Shown here: positions 19,049 to 27,045 of the stretch, in pieces
Layout: every line of letters starts with the position of its first letter
Numbering within the stretch: position 1 is the first letter of the stretch
Source: Aliibacillus thermotolerans
GTDB taxonomy: Bacteria > Bacillota > Bacilli > Bacillales > Marinococcaceae
Direction: 5' to 3'
NCBI RefSeq assembly: GCF_027853235.1
Contig: NZ_WKJG01000050.1
Coordinates: 1 to 64,000 of the forward strand
DNA length: 64,000 nucleotides
Program-made: the position numbers and the translations under genes
Notes under the pieces: model-generated
Told to the model about the DNA's origin: nothing
Database searches by the model: none
Seen by the model: the letters and a program-made list of their open reading frames with translations, nothing else

Positions 19049-19336
19049 ATGCAAATTACTGATCAAGCGAAAGAACTTATTCAAAGTGTAATGGATGAAG
19101 AAAATATTGATACCATACGTGTTGTTTTCTCCGGTATGGGATGAGGAGGTCCACGCATTGGTTTGGCTCTGGAGGAGCCAACAGAAGAAGACGTTACACA
19201 AAAAATCAATGGAATTAGTGTTTCCATTGAAAAACAGATTCTTCCATACGTGGAAAATGTGACATTGGATATGGAGACAGGTATTGACGGAAAACCGGGT
19301 CTTGTCATGATTGGTGGATCGGGAAGTAACTGTTAA
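19049..19336 (+). CDS. HesB/IscA-like selenoprotein, UGA-encoded Sec32
   Basis: A 95-residue iron-sulfur-assembly-like protein that reads through an in-frame TGA at 19142-19144. The context is VVFSGMGUGGPRIGLALEEP, a strongly conserved motif of HesB-like selenoproteins. The C-terminus is LVMIGGSGSNC. ATG 19049 has AAAGGAG eight bases upstream. Without readthrough the frame would give only 31 residues, yet coding similarity continues unbroken past TGA to the TAA at 19334. A hairpin 20 nt after UGA fits a bacterial SECIS. HesB/IscA-type proteins carry or transfer Fe-S clusters; the role of Sec in this group is not established. Confidence 0.92.
19165..19179 (+). promoter_or_regulatory. Putative SECIS hairpin of the HesB-like gene
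   Basis: GGCUC (19165-19169) pairs perfectly with GAGCC (19175-19179) around a 5-nt loop UGGAG. It begins 20 nt after the UGA, within the spacing used by SelB, and has guanines in the loop. Confidence 0.6.
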
Positions 19337-19352
19337 ACGATGAAAGTAAAGG

Positions 19353-19390
19353 AGGTCTGCCTCGTTCGATTGGCAGGCCTTTTCTTTTTC
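19353..19390 (+). terminator. Terminator after the HesB-like selenoprotein
   Basis: Stem aggtctgcc/ggcaggcct (19353-19361 and 19372-19380, one wobble pair) followed by TTTCTTTTT. Confidence 0.82.
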
Positions 19391-19427
19391 ATCATCAGTT
19401 TTGATATGACGGAAGGGGAATGTCACT

Positions 19428-20165
19428 TTGAAAAAGAATGCATGGTTCACGGGACTGATGAGTTTATTGCTTCTTATATCTGTTGGATGTAACGATGACG
19501 ATGAACCGAATGTAGAGGATTCCGAAGCGATTGGACAAGTAGGAGAAGTAGAACCTCAATTGGAAGATATTCCTGATGTTGTCGCTACTGTTAATGGAGA
19601 AGATATTACAAAAGATTTCTTTGCGATGTATTATGTACCTACGTTAAAGAGAACAGTCGAACAACAAACCTATCAAGAAGAAGAGGAAAAAAATGACGAA
19701 GAAGCATTACGGCAACAAATTCAAGATGACACGTTAGAGCTATTAATTCAACAACAATTATTATTACAGGAAGCAAAATCAAGAAATATCACCGTGGAAG
19801 AAGAAGTAATACATCAGCAATTACAATCTTTTAAACAACAATATGAATCAGAAGAAGCGTTTCAAGCAGCTTTACAAGAGGAAAATTTTACAAAAGAAGA
19901 ACTGGAACAAGATATCAAAATTCAAATCATGATTAATCAGTTGATGGAAGATGAATTAAAAAACGTGGAAGTAAGCGAAGAACAAACAAGGGAACTGTAT
20001 GAGGAATTAAATGAGATGCAAGGTGAAAACGAAGAAAATATGCCCTCTTATGAAGAGTTACAACCTCAACTAGAACAACAAATTTTACAACAACTCCGCT
20101 TTGAAAAAAGGCAAGAACTCGTAGAAAAGTTACGAAAAGAAGGAGAAATAAAAGTATATTTATAA
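19428..20165 (+). CDS. SurA N-terminal-domain lipoprotein, putative chaperone
   Basis: A 245-residue secreted protein with an N-terminal basic and hydrophobic signal ending LLLISVGCNDDDE; the Cys suggests a lipoprotein although the -3 residue is not Leu. After an acidic linker comes VVATVNGEDITKDFFAMYY, the usual opening of SurA/PrsA-like chaperones. A long Gln/Glu-rich helical region follows (IQDDTLELLIQQQLLLQEA). No parvulin domain follows, so it resembles the SurA_N-only proteins of bacilli. The TTG start at 19428 has GGAAGGGG upstream. It probably helps fold exported proteins; clients are unknown. Confidence 0.75.
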   Translation: MKKNAWFTGLMSLLLLISVGCNDDDEPNVEDSEAIGQVGEVEPQLEDIPDVVATVNGEDITKDFFAMYYVPTLKRTVEQQTYQEEEEKNDEEALRQQIQDDTLELLIQQQLLLQEAKSRNITVEEEVIHQQLQSFKQQYESEEAFQAALQEENFTKEELEQDIKIQIMINQLMEDELKNVEVSEEQTRELYEELNEMQGENEENMPSYEELQPQLEQQILQQLRFEKRQELVEKLRKEGEIKVYL

Positions 20166-20191
20166 CTTCCAACGGCTCTAACAAACAAGTA

Positions 20192-20219
20192 TTGAAGTTT
20201 TACTAAATTACGGTAAAAT
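20192..20219 (+). promoter_or_regulatory. Candidate cheV promoter
   Basis: TTGAAG (20192-20197), 16 nt, TAAAAT (20214-20219). CTAAA at 20203-20207 is reminiscent of a sigma-D -35, but I see no GCCGATAT-like -10. Confidence 0.45.
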
Positions 20220-20269
20220 AGAGACAAAAGTATGAAATCCAGTGAATAGGATGAAGGGACGGGAATACC

Positions 20270-21172
20270 TTGGGAACAAATCAAACAAATATCCTTACGA
20301 AAAGTGGTACGAACGAACTAGAAGTAGTTATCTTTCAAGTCGGGACGGGAACATTTGGAATTAACGTACTAAAAGTGAGGGAAATTATTCAACCATTACC
20401 ATTAACCGAAACTCCAAATCGCCATGAACATGTGGAAGGGATCATCCGTCTTCGTAATGAAGTCATTCCAGTCATTGATATGGCAAAAGTTTTGGATTAT
20501 CCTCCTTCAGACAATCCGTCTCAAGATAAATTTATCATTGGTGAACTAAACCAAATGAAAGTGGCTTTTCACGTCCATGGAGTTTCTCGTATTCATCGTG
20601 TATCTTGGAAACAAATCGAAAAACCGGGTAAATTTTATCAAGGACACGAAGCGAATACGATCGGCATTATAAAAATGGAAAATGAAATGGCGCTCTTACT
20701 AGATTTTGAGAAAATTGTAATGGATATTTCTCCTGAATCCGGTGTTCAAACATCTCAAGTAGAAGAGAGGACAGATAGCGAGCGAGCAAATAAAGCACTC
20801 ATTATCGTAGAAGATTCTCCGGTCTTAAGAAAGATGCTAGAAGATACGTTACATAAAGCTGGCTATGTGAGCACCACAGTGCTTCAAGACGGGAATGAAG
20901 CATGGCTTTATTTAACATCACTTGTAGAAAATAATAAAGAACTGCCAGATCTCGTCATTACTGACTTAGAAATGCCACAAATGGATGGCCATCACCTCAC
21001 TTTAAAAATAAAAGAAAGTCCGCAACTGCAACATCTTCCAGTCGTTATTTTTTCTTCTTTAATCACGGAAGATCTTTTTCATAAGGGAGTCAAAGTTGGG
21101 GCGGACACACAAGTAAGCAAACCGAATATCGATCAATTAGTGGATGAAATCGATAAATTAATCCTTCCATAA
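20270..21172 (+). CDS. cheV: Chemotaxis coupling protein CheV
   Basis: A CheW domain (about residues 15-155, with VLKVREIIQPLPLTETPNRHEHVEGIIRLRNEVIPVIDM) fused to a response-regulator receiver (about 180-300). The receiver has IIVEDSPVLRKML, the phospho-acceptor Asp in VITDLEMPQMDG, and the conserved Lys in QVSKPN. CheV couples receptors to CheA and adapts by phosphorylation. The 300-residue length is typical. The start is TTG 20270 with a modest AAGGGA site. It is monocistronic with its own terminator. Other chemotaxis genes are not in the window. Confidence 0.95.
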   Translation: MGTNQTNILTKSGTNELEVVIFQVGTGTFGINVLKVREIIQPLPLTETPNRHEHVEGIIRLRNEVIPVIDMAKVLDYPPSDNPSQDKFIIGELNQMKVAFHVHGVSRIHRVSWKQIEKPGKFYQGHEANTIGIIKMENEMALLLDFEKIVMDISPESGVQTSQVEERTDSERANKALIIVEDSPVLRKMLEDTLHKAGYVSTTVLQDGNEAWLYLTSLVENNKELPDLVITDLEMPQMDGHHLTLKIKESPQLQHLPVVIFSSLITEDLFHKGVKVGADTQVSKPNIDQLVDEIDKLILP

Positions 21173-21180
21173 AAAAGACA

Positions 21181-21214
21181 AACGGGGTAGATGATGAAAT
21201 CTATCCCGTTTTTT
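21181..21214 (+). terminator. cheV terminator
   Basis: Stem aacggggtagat/atctatcccgtt (21181-21192 and 21199-21210) with a TTTT tail. Confidence 0.82.
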
Positions 21215-21253
21215 AATGTCACAATTTTGTTATATAAAATTTTCAAAAAACTG

Positions 21254-21282
21254 TTGACTGTAGTATAACAATAGAGTAATAT
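21254..21282 (+). promoter_or_regulatory. Strong sigma-A promoter
   Basis: TTGACT (21254-21259), 17 nt, TAATAT (21277-21282), about 30 nt before a good ribosome binding site. It drives the 33-codon gene that follows. Confidence 0.75.
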
Positions 21283-21328
21283 ATTACATAACATCAGAAA
21301 GACATTGATTTTAAAGGAGTGGATTACC

Positions 21329-21430
21329 GTGAAACAACCAGAGAAAAAATCAAATGAGCGCCGTTTTACACCAGTAAAAGAGGAAAAAACCATTCTACAA
21401 ATGATTAACGAGTACCATATGACGAGATAA
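21329..21430 (+). CDS. Unrecognised 33-aa protein
   Basis: GTG 21329 has AAAGGAGTGG at 21313-21322 and a near-consensus promoter, and a terminator closes the unit, so it looks like a real small gene. The product starts VKQPEKKSNERRFTPVKEEK and ends MINEYHMTR. It is highly charged, has no Cys and no membrane segment. I do not recognise a family. Confidence 0.6.
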   Translation: MKQPEKKSNERRFTPVKEEKTILQMINEYHMTR

Positions 21431-21469
21431 ACCCATCCCATCCTATAACCTGGGAAATGAAGTACTTCA

Positions 21470-21503
21470 CAATAACGGAAATGCCCGTTATTGTATTTTT
21501 TTT
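21470..21503 (+). terminator. Terminator of the 33-aa gene
   Basis: Stem caataacgg/ccgttattg (21470-21478 and 21485-21493), 6-nt loop, then TATTTTTTTT. Confidence 0.85.
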
Positions 21504-21715
21504 GCAAAATTTGATTCCTGTGTTAGTACAATGCTGCTTCAAGCAAAGGAAAATTTCATCACATGCTCCTGATAGAGCCGGGAAATACATTATAATAAGA
21601 CATTTCCCGGGCAAGCGCAAAATGGTCAAAAATATGACAAGATCGGACAGTAACGGTTGCCTTCGTTAATTAAGACGATGATAGGTGTCTCCCCACTCTA
21701 AATAGTGGACCAATG

Positions 21716-21724
21716 CATAGTCTA
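21716..21724 (+). promoter_or_regulatory. Sigma-K-like -10 element of the cotD-like gene
   Basis: CATAGTCTA matches the sigma-K -10 consensus CATANNNTA and lies 33 nt before the start codon. A GerE-like site may overlap aaatagtggacc (21700-21711). Mother-cell late sporulation control is expected for a coat gene. Confidence 0.55.
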
Positions 21725-21757
21725 CATTGTATCGATTGATAAAGGAGGTTATTTTTT

Positions 21758-22030
21758 ATGCGTTGTAGAAGACATCATCATTGTGGTAGACATCCTAAAA
21801 TGATGGCACCAGTCACTCATCCGACGATGCATCAAACCCAATACAAGCACTATGAATATATTGTGCCGGAAATTCATCCTGTTCACACTACTACCGTCAA
21901 CAAACATTTATATAAACATTATCATTCTTTCCCGCACACAGAATCCCAAGTAAATGAAGTGTATCATCAACATTTTGGTCCAGCACAAAGACCTCGTAGA
22001 AGACCTTGTCCAAGACGCCCATTTTGTTAA
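21758..22030 (+). CDS. cotD: CotD-like inner spore coat protein
   Basis: A 90-residue, His, Arg and Cys-rich protein starting MRCRRHHHCGRHPKMMAPV and ending RRRPCPRRPFC. A central segment (HKHYEYIVPEIHPVHTT-like repeats of His and Tyr) matches CotD of bacilli. CotD is an inner coat component made in the mother cell under sigma-K and GerE. ATG 21758 follows AAAGGAGG. It lies just before ypsA, the same neighbourhood as in B. subtilis. Confidence 0.85.
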   Translation: MRCRRHHHCGRHPKMMAPVTHPTMHQTQYKHYEYIVPEIHPVHTTTVNKHLYKHYHSFPHTESQVNEVYHQHFGPAQRPRRRPCPRRPFC

Positions 22031-22045
22031 TATAGTAAGAGATTA

Positions 22046-22075
22046 CCGACAGGAATCCATCCTGTCGGCTTTCAT
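22046..22075 (+). terminator. cotD terminator
   Basis: Stem ccgacagga/tcctgtcgg (22046-22054 and 22060-22068), 5-nt loop, then CTTTCATT, a weak T-rich tail. Confidence 0.65.
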
Positions 22076-22106
22076 TCTAGATTTAAGAGAAAGTAGGGAA
22101 TAGAAG

Positions 22107-22673
22107 GTGCGTGTATTAGCAATCTCAGGATATAAACCCCACGAGTTGGCGATTTATAAAGAAGACGCAAAAGAAATTTATTTCATTCAATACGCGATCA
22201 AAAAGCGCCTCCTATCATTGATGGATCAAGGGTTAGAATGGGTCGTTATCTCTGGACAACGAGGGGTAGAACAGTGGAGCGCTGAAGTGGTTTTTCAATT
22301 ACAAGATGAAGGATATCCACTTCAGTTAGCGGTTTTACCTCCTTTTCTTTATCAGGAATCTATTTGGCAAGAAGAAGCCCAAACTCGCTACATTCGGATA
22401 TTGGAACGTGCAGACTTCACAGCACCGATATCCAATCGGTCATATGAAAGTCCTTTGCAATTAAAAGTAAAAAATGAATTTATCATTGCTAAAACCGACG
22501 GCATCCTTCTTTTATATAGTGAAGATCAACAAGGAAGCCCTGACTATTATTTACAAGTCGCAGAAAATAGACATGAAAAAGATGGTTATCCGATATATCT
22601 CATTTCCCCAGATGATTTACAAGATGCAGTGTATGAGCTATCTGAAACAGAAGAATTTGATGAGGAAAGATAA
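22107..22673 (+). CDS. ypsA: SLOG-fold protein YpsA
   Basis: A 188-residue DUF1273/SLOG protein with a Rossmann-like start (RVLAISGYKPHELAIY), WVVISGQRGVEQWSAE and DGILLLYSEDQQGSPDYY. YpsA overproduction affects cell division in Bacillus and Staphylococcus, and the fold suggests nucleotide or ADP-ribose binding. GTG 22107 has AGTAGGG upstream. It precedes gpsB as in B. subtilis. Confidence 0.93.
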   Translation: MRVLAISGYKPHELAIYKEDAKEIYFIQYAIKKRLLSLMDQGLEWVVISGQRGVEQWSAEVVFQLQDEGYPLQLAVLPPFLYQESIWQEEAQTRYIRILERADFTAPISNRSYESPLQLKVKNEFIIAKTDGILLLYSEDQQGSPDYYLQVAENRHEKDGYPIYLISPDDLQDAVYELSETEEFDEER

Positions 22674-22754
22674 CACATTTGTAAATTGACTTTTCCCCAT
22701 TCATCTGAAAAAATAAAGAAAAGGTGAGGAAATAGAACCGTTGAGGTGAATGAT

Positions 22755-23075
22755 ATGGAAAACATTCAATTAAGCGCAAAAGAAATTTTAGATAAAGAGT
22801 TTAAGACAAGTATTAAAGGATACAACAAAGATGAAGTCGATCAGTTTCTTGATATCATTATCCAAGATTATGAAAGATTCGAAGAACGAATTAAAGAATT
22901 AGAAGAAAAAATATTGGAAGTGAAACAACAAAACAAAACCTCTCCAACTTCTTTACATGATCCTGACCAAACGACGCGATTTGAAAAACCGGCTACCGGT
23001 GCTACTAATTACGATATTTTGAAAAGGTTATCCAATTTAGAAAAAGAAGTATTTGGGAAGAAATTGTATGATTAA
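22755..23075 (+). CDS. gpsB: Cell division and peptidoglycan coordinator GpsB
   Basis: A 106-residue DivIVA-related adaptor. The N-terminal membrane-binding domain is ILDKEFKTSIKGYNKDEVDQFLD, followed by a coiled coil (ERIKELEEKILEVKQQ) and the C-terminal trimer helix NYDILKRLSNLEKEVFG. GpsB moves PBP1 between septum and side wall and binds SxxR motifs of partners. ATG 22755 is chosen because GAGGTGA at 22743-22749 serves it; GTG 22746 lies within that site. Confidence 0.96.
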   Translation: MENIQLSAKEILDKEFKTSIKGYNKDEVDQFLDIIIQDYERFEERIKELEEKILEVKQQNKTSPTSLHDPDQTTRFEKPATGATNYDILKRLSNLEKEVFGKKLYD

Positions 23076-23089
23076 GAAGGAAGATACGG

Positions 23090-23485
23090 ATGAAAGTGTT
23101 TATTGATGGAGCCAGCGCCGGAAGTCCGGGTCCCGCGGGTGCTGGCATTTATATTCACTCCAAAGAACATAATATAGAAGAACATCACGCTATTCCATTA
23201 GGCACATTAACGAACCATGAAGCGGAATTTCAAGCATTACTCGAAGCGTTGTATATTTGTGAAGAAAGGAAATGGGAAATGGTATTTATTCATACCGATT
23301 CTCAATTAGTAGAGGAAGCAGTTACGAAAGAATATGTGAAAAATGAATTGTATAAGCCCTATCTTTCTCAAATATTAGAACGCCTCTCTTCACAACCTTT
23401 ATTTTTCATCAAATGGATCCCATCATCACAAAATCGTATGGCGGACCAACTTTCAAAAAGAGCGATTCAAAAAAACCATCGCTAA
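23090..23485 (+). CDS. RNase H I-like protein
   Basis: A 131-residue RNase H fold protein. Catalytic carboxylates are visible in VFIDGASAGSPGPAGAG (first Asp), NHEAEFQALLEAL (Glu) and FIHTDSQLVEEAV (Asp), with NRMADQLSKRA carrying the C-terminal Asp. It resembles YpeP/YpdQ of B. subtilis. It lacks the N-terminal hybrid-binding domain of classical RNase H1. It starts 14 nt after gpsB. Confidence 0.88.
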   Translation: MKVFIDGASAGSPGPAGAGIYIHSKEHNIEEHHAIPLGTLTNHEAEFQALLEALYICEERKWEMVFIHTDSQLVEEAVTKEYVKNELYKPYLSQILERLSSQPLFFIKWIPSSQNRMADQLSKRAIQKNHR

Positions 23486-23504
23486 GCGTATCAAGGAGGA
23501 AGAT

Positions 23505-23954
23505 ATGTTCCATAAGTTTTTTGAAGATTACGAAGTGAATGAAAGATGGACATCAGACGCAAGAACAATCACCGAAGCAGATATCATTCAGTTTGCCGGA
23601 TTTAGTGGCGATTGGAATAGTTTACACATTGATCAAGAATATGCAAAACAAGGACCGTTTGGTAAGCGTATTGCCCATGGTTTACTTGTTTTATCCATCG
23701 CTTCCGGGCGAAATGTTTTCGGTTCTGGAAAAGCTTATGCTTTTTACGGAATCGATCATTTACGCTTCATTCAACCTGTATACGTAGGAGATACCATTCA
23801 TGTTGAAATGACCGTAGAAAAGATAGAAGAAAAAATGGAGAATGCTGGATTACTTACCGTGAAACAACAAGTGGTGAAACAAAATGGAGAAACAGCGATT
23901 GTAAGCACCATCAAAGTGTTAATAAATAAACGTCATTCACCTTTTGGAAAATAA
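23505..23954 (+). CDS. MaoC-family (R)-specific enoyl-CoA hydratase
   Basis: A 149-residue hotdog hydratase. The catalytic motif DWNSLHIDQEYAKQGPFGKRIAHG holds the Asp and His of the R-hydratase (PhaJ/MaoC) type. It would hydrate trans-2-enoyl-CoA to (R)-3-hydroxyacyl-CoA. A FabG-like reductase is at 38.2 kb but not linked. ATG 23505 has AAGGAGGA upstream, and the gene follows the RNase H-like gene by 19 nt. Confidence 0.88.
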   Translation: MFHKFFEDYEVNERWTSDARTITEADIIQFAGFSGDWNSLHIDQEYAKQGPFGKRIAHGLLVLSIASGRNVFGSGKAYAFYGIDHLRFIQPVYVGDTIHVEMTVEKIEEKMENAGLLTVKQQVVKQNGETAIVSTIKVLINKRHSPFGK

Positions 23955-23960
23955 TAGGAC

Positions 23961-23989
23961 TTGCGATTTTTTTTAAAAAAAGGTATAAT
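23961..23989 (+). promoter_or_regulatory. rnpB promoter
   Basis: TTGCGA (23961-23966), 17 nt, consensus TATAAT (23984-23989). Confidence 0.8.
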
Positions 23990-24013
23990 GTTGGTCGGCT
24001 CAACAATAGGATG

Positions 24014-24424
24014 CAGAAAATCGTTCGAGTGATCGCTACGTCTCGTACGTAGAGGAAAGTCCATGCTCGCACAGTCTGAGATGACTGTAGTGTTCGTGCC
24101 TGATGAAACAATAAATCAGGGCAGTTTTACGTAAGTGAAACTGACGGCGGGGAAAAAACCTACGTTGTCTTGAGACAATATGGTTTTAGTACCTTGAAAA
24201 GTGCCACAGTGACGTAGTCCATTTGGAAACAAATGGAGTGGAACGCGGTAAACCCCTCGAGCGAGAAACCCAAATCATGGTAGGGGCGCCTTTCCGACGG
24301 AATTCAACGGCAGGAAAGGGTAGAGAGTCATTCTCTACAGATAGATGATCACTTCCCGAGTGCGAGGTGAATAGCCGCTATCTAGCACAACGGAACAGAA
24401 CATGGCTTACAGAACGATTTCTGC
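24014..24424 (+). ncRNA. rnpB: RNase P RNA, Bacillus type (type B)
   Basis: The catalytic RNA of RNase P. Diagnostic conserved blocks are gaggaaagtccatgctcgc, ggaacgcggtaaacccctcg, agcgagaaacccaaat, and the 3' acatggcttacagaacg. The ends pair as the P1 helix, cagaaaatcgttc (from 24014) with gaacgatttctg (to 24423). The layout follows B. subtilis rnpB. Ends are estimated from P1; the transcript may begin up to about 18 nt earlier. Confidence 0.96.
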
Positions 24425-24435
24425 CTCTCAACTGG

Positions 24436-24460
24436 AACCCCTTTTTAAAGGGGTTTTTTT
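24436..24460 (+). terminator. rnpB terminator
   Basis: aaccccttt/aaaggggtt hairpin followed by a T run. Confidence 0.85.
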
Positions 24461-24521
24461 ATTTTTTACAAGGAATGGATGAGACAATGTCGAATCTTGT
24501 ACTTGTGAAAGGATGATACAT

Positions 24522-25694
24522 ATGCCACTTAGAAATTATCGTGTACTTGACTTAACCCGCCTTCTCCCCGGACCTTACTGTACAATGATTCTCGCGGATT
24601 TCGGTGCGGAAGTGATTAAAGTGGAAGATACGAATGTAGGAGATTATACGAGGCATTGGGAAATGGATAATCAAGAAGAACAAAGTCCGTTTTATGAAGC
24701 ATTAAATAGAAATAAAAAAAGCGTAAGTATCGATTTAAAAGCGAAAAAAGGCAAAGAAATATTTAAAGAACTCGTAAAAGAAGCAGATGTAGTCGTTGAA
24801 TCTTTTCGACCAGGTGTCATGGAAAGATTAGAATTAGGTTATGACACGTTAAAAACTGTGAATCCTTCTCTCATTTACTGTGCGATTACCGGTTTTGGCC
24901 AAACCGGCCCTTATATGAATGACCCGGGGCACGATATTAATTATTTAAGCCTCGCAGGTCTTCTCTATTATTTTGCTCGAGAACATCAAAAGCCTGCTCC
25001 TCCTCCAGTACAAATTGCCGATATTGGAGGAGGAGCATTACCCGCAACCATCGGTATTTTGATGGCGCTCCTAGAGAAAGAGCAATCAGGAAAAGGCCAA
25101 TTTATTGATATTTCTATGTTAGACAACATCATGAGCTGGATGTCTTCATTTTTACCAGATTATTTACAAACAAAAAAAGAACCCCAACCAGGAAAACTTG
25201 TTTTATCCGGAGCAAAAGCTTGCTATGAAGTGTATGAAACAAAAGATGGACGTTATTTAGCAGTAGGTGCATTAGAGGAAAAGTTTTGGAAGACTTTTTG
25301 TGAAACGATTGGGAAAGAATCATTTATTCCACTTTTAAATGCACCTTTACAAGAACAACATCGTCTCAAAACAGAAATACAAAACATTATTTCTCAAAAA
25401 ACGCTGGTAGAATGGACAAATATATTTGCTGGAAAAGAGGCTTGTGTGACCCCTGTCCATACGTTAGATGAAATGGTAAAGGATCCACAATTGAATGCCC
25501 GTGAAATCATCAAAACGGTTCACGGAAAAAGATATATTTCCCCGTCCATTCACTTGTCAGAAACACCCGGCGCTATTAAGGAAGTAGCACCAAAGCAAGG
25601 GGAGCATACAGAAGAAGTCCTCACAACACTTGGTTTGTCGGAAGAGGACATTCACACGTTAAAAGTAGAAAATGTAATTAAGGTGGAAAAATAA
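24522..25694 (+). CDS. CaiB/BaiF (family III) CoA-transferase
   Basis: A 390-residue CoA-transferase. The N-terminal block is RVLDLTRLLPGPYCTMILADFGAEVIKVE. The catalytic Asp is expected in MNDPGHDINYLSLAG, and QIADIGGGALPA follows. Family members move CoA between acids or racemise alpha-methylacyl-CoA; the substrate is not evident. ATG 24522 is preferred over ATG 24513, which sits too near the AAAGG site. It directly precedes a broken transporter. Confidence 0.88.
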   Translation: MPLRNYRVLDLTRLLPGPYCTMILADFGAEVIKVEDTNVGDYTRHWEMDNQEEQSPFYEALNRNKKSVSIDLKAKKGKEIFKELVKEADVVVESFRPGVMERLELGYDTLKTVNPSLIYCAITGFGQTGPYMNDPGHDINYLSLAGLLYYFAREHQKPAPPPVQIADIGGGALPATIGILMALLEKEQSGKGQFIDISMLDNIMSWMSSFLPDYLQTKKEPQPGKLVLSGAKACYEVYETKDGRYLAVGALEEKFWKTFCETIGKESFIPLLNAPLQEQHRLKTEIQNIISQKTLVEWTNIFAGKEACVTPVHTLDEMVKDPQLNAREIIKTVHGKRYISPSIHLSETPGAIKEVAPKQGEHTEEVLTTLGLSEEDIHTLKVENVIKVEK

Positions 25695-25712
25695 ATGAGG
25701 TGGACATTTATC

Positions 25713-26664
25713 GTGAAAACCATTGAGAAATTGTATTCGTTGCTTATTTTTTTAGCTGTACTCATTGGATAAGTATTGGTCAATTCGAAATGATTGCAAA
25801 CCATGCTGAAATGTTCATCATGCCTTTACTTATCGCTATGCTTTATATCACTTTTTTACAAATACCAATAAATGTTGTAAAAAAAGCGTTTAAAAATGTG
25901 CGTTTTACATTTTTATCTATTGTAATCAATTTTGTTTGGACCCCGATTTTTGCATGGATACTCGCATTATTATTTTTAAACGAGTATCCTGCTTTATATA
26001 TCGTTTTTTTGATGTTGATGGTTACCCCTTGTACCGATTGGTATTTGATTTTCACTGGATTAACAAAAGGAAATACCGCCTTAGCTACGGCAATTTTGCC
26101 AATAAATCTGTTATTACAAGTCATTCTTTTACCGGTGTATCTCTTTCTTTTTGGCGGTACAACCGGTATCATTGAATGGCGTTTTTTGCAGAAAGTGTAC
26201 TTATCGTTTTAATCATTCCATTTGCTTTCGCTATTTTGACTAAAGTTTTTGTCAAAAACGAAGAACGCATGAGCAATATCATCGAAAAGCTCAGCGTTTT
26301 ACCGATGATTTTTCTCGCTCTTGCGATAGTCTTCATGTTCGCTTCACAAGGACAAATATTAATCGAAAACCTTGAATTCATCGGCTACATGCTTATTCCA
26401 ATCTTGTTATTCTTCGTCATTAATTTTTTCGTTAGTCAAATCGTTGAATGGAAAATGAAATGTGCTTATGAGGAAAGAGCAAGTCTTACTCTCACAACAT
26501 TAGCTAGGAATTCTCCAACTGCGTTAGCCATTGCCATGACAGCTTTTCCCCATGAACCGCTTATTGCAGTAGTATTAGTAATTGGGCCACTGTTAGAACT
26601 TCCTATCCTTGCTCTCATCACGCAAGCACTTTTGTTTTTGTCTAGAAAGGAGAAGAGAAAATAA
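25713..26664 (+). pseudogene. Frameshifted SBF/ACR3-like (bile acid:sodium symporter superfamily) transporter
   Basis: Three overlapping reading frames together encode one polytopic membrane protein. The first is VKTIEKLYSLLIFLAVLIG, closed by TAA at about 25770. The second starts ISIGQFEMIANHAEMF and runs to GGTTGIIEW. The third, from about 26176, begins AFFAESVLIVLIIPFAFA and ends at 26664. The motif TPCTDWYLIFTGLTKGNTALATAILP suits the SBF/ACR3 arsenite or bile-acid transporter superfamily. The second shift lies in a T6 run (cgttttttgc), so slippage or a read error is possible there. The first has no homopolymer. Probably inactive. Confidence 0.75.
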
Positions 26665-26725
26665 TCAACTGCACATTTTTTATGATATGATGTTTGGTGT
26701 GATAGGGCTTTCATGGGTGGTGACT

Positions 26726-26749
26726 CACCCCTTTTTTAGAAAGGGGGTG
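26726..26749 (+). promoter_or_regulatory. Hairpin sequestering the toxin Shine-Dalgarno
   Basis: CACCCCTTT (26726-26734) can pair with the ribosome binding site AAAGGGGGTG (26740-26749), leaving one bulged G. Masked ribosome binding sites are typical of Bacillus type I toxin mRNAs. Confidence 0.55.
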
Positions 26750-26754
26750 ATCAT

Positions 26755-26835
26755 ATGACAGTATTTGAAGCACTGGTGTTGATGATTTCCTTTGCAACAC
26801 TCGTTGTGGCGATACTGTCACACACAAAAAAATAA
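26755..26835 (+). CDS. Type I toxin-like holin-family peptide (26 aa)
   Basis: The peptide reads MTVFEALVLMISFATLVVAI followed by LSHTKK: one membrane helix with a basic tail. It matches the TxpA/BsrG 'putative holin-like toxin' pattern (MISFATLVVAILS). Toxins of this kind depolarise or disturb the membrane and are silenced by an antisense RNA overlapping their 3' end. Below 60 codons, it would be missed by most gene callers. Upstream pairing hides its ribosome binding site and two hairpins lie downstream. The antisense partner is inferred only. Confidence 0.75.
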   Translation: MTVFEALVLMISFATLVVAILSHTKK

Positions 26836-26880
26836 CCACCCAATGAACGCCTAGCAAGCATTTGGGGTGGTTATTTTTTT
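26829..26880. terminator. Bidirectional hairpin at the toxin 3' end
   Basis: aataaccaccc (26831-26841) pairs with gggtggttatt (about 26864-26874) and has T runs on both sides (TTTTTTT to the right; TTTTTTTGTG when read on the minus strand). It could end an antisense antitoxin RNA from the right as well as toxin transcripts. Confidence 0.6.
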
Positions 26881-26928
26881 ATAGCCACGCAAATGTGAGT
26901 TGCCCCCTTGAAGGGCTATCACTTATTG

Positions 26929-26962
26929 GACCATCCATGTTGCAGCATGGGTGGTCTATTGT
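26929..26962 (+). terminator. Second hairpin downstream of the toxin
   Basis: gaccatccatg/catgggtggtc stem with a short loop, then TATTGTTATATT. Toxin mRNAs of the TxpA group often end at such a second hairpin, leaving room for antisense overlap. Confidence 0.55.
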
Positions 26963-27045
26963 TATATTATGTTGTCTCATGTTAAGTATACCTCATGTTA
27001 GGAATAAAAAAAAGATTTATGAAGGCACTGTCACAAAGTTTTCGC

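Noticed and set aside
25713-25790. In-frame stop of the SBF transporter as a selenocysteine codon
   Set aside because: The stop is TAA, and the reading frame changes at this point, so it is a frameshift and not UGA recoding.
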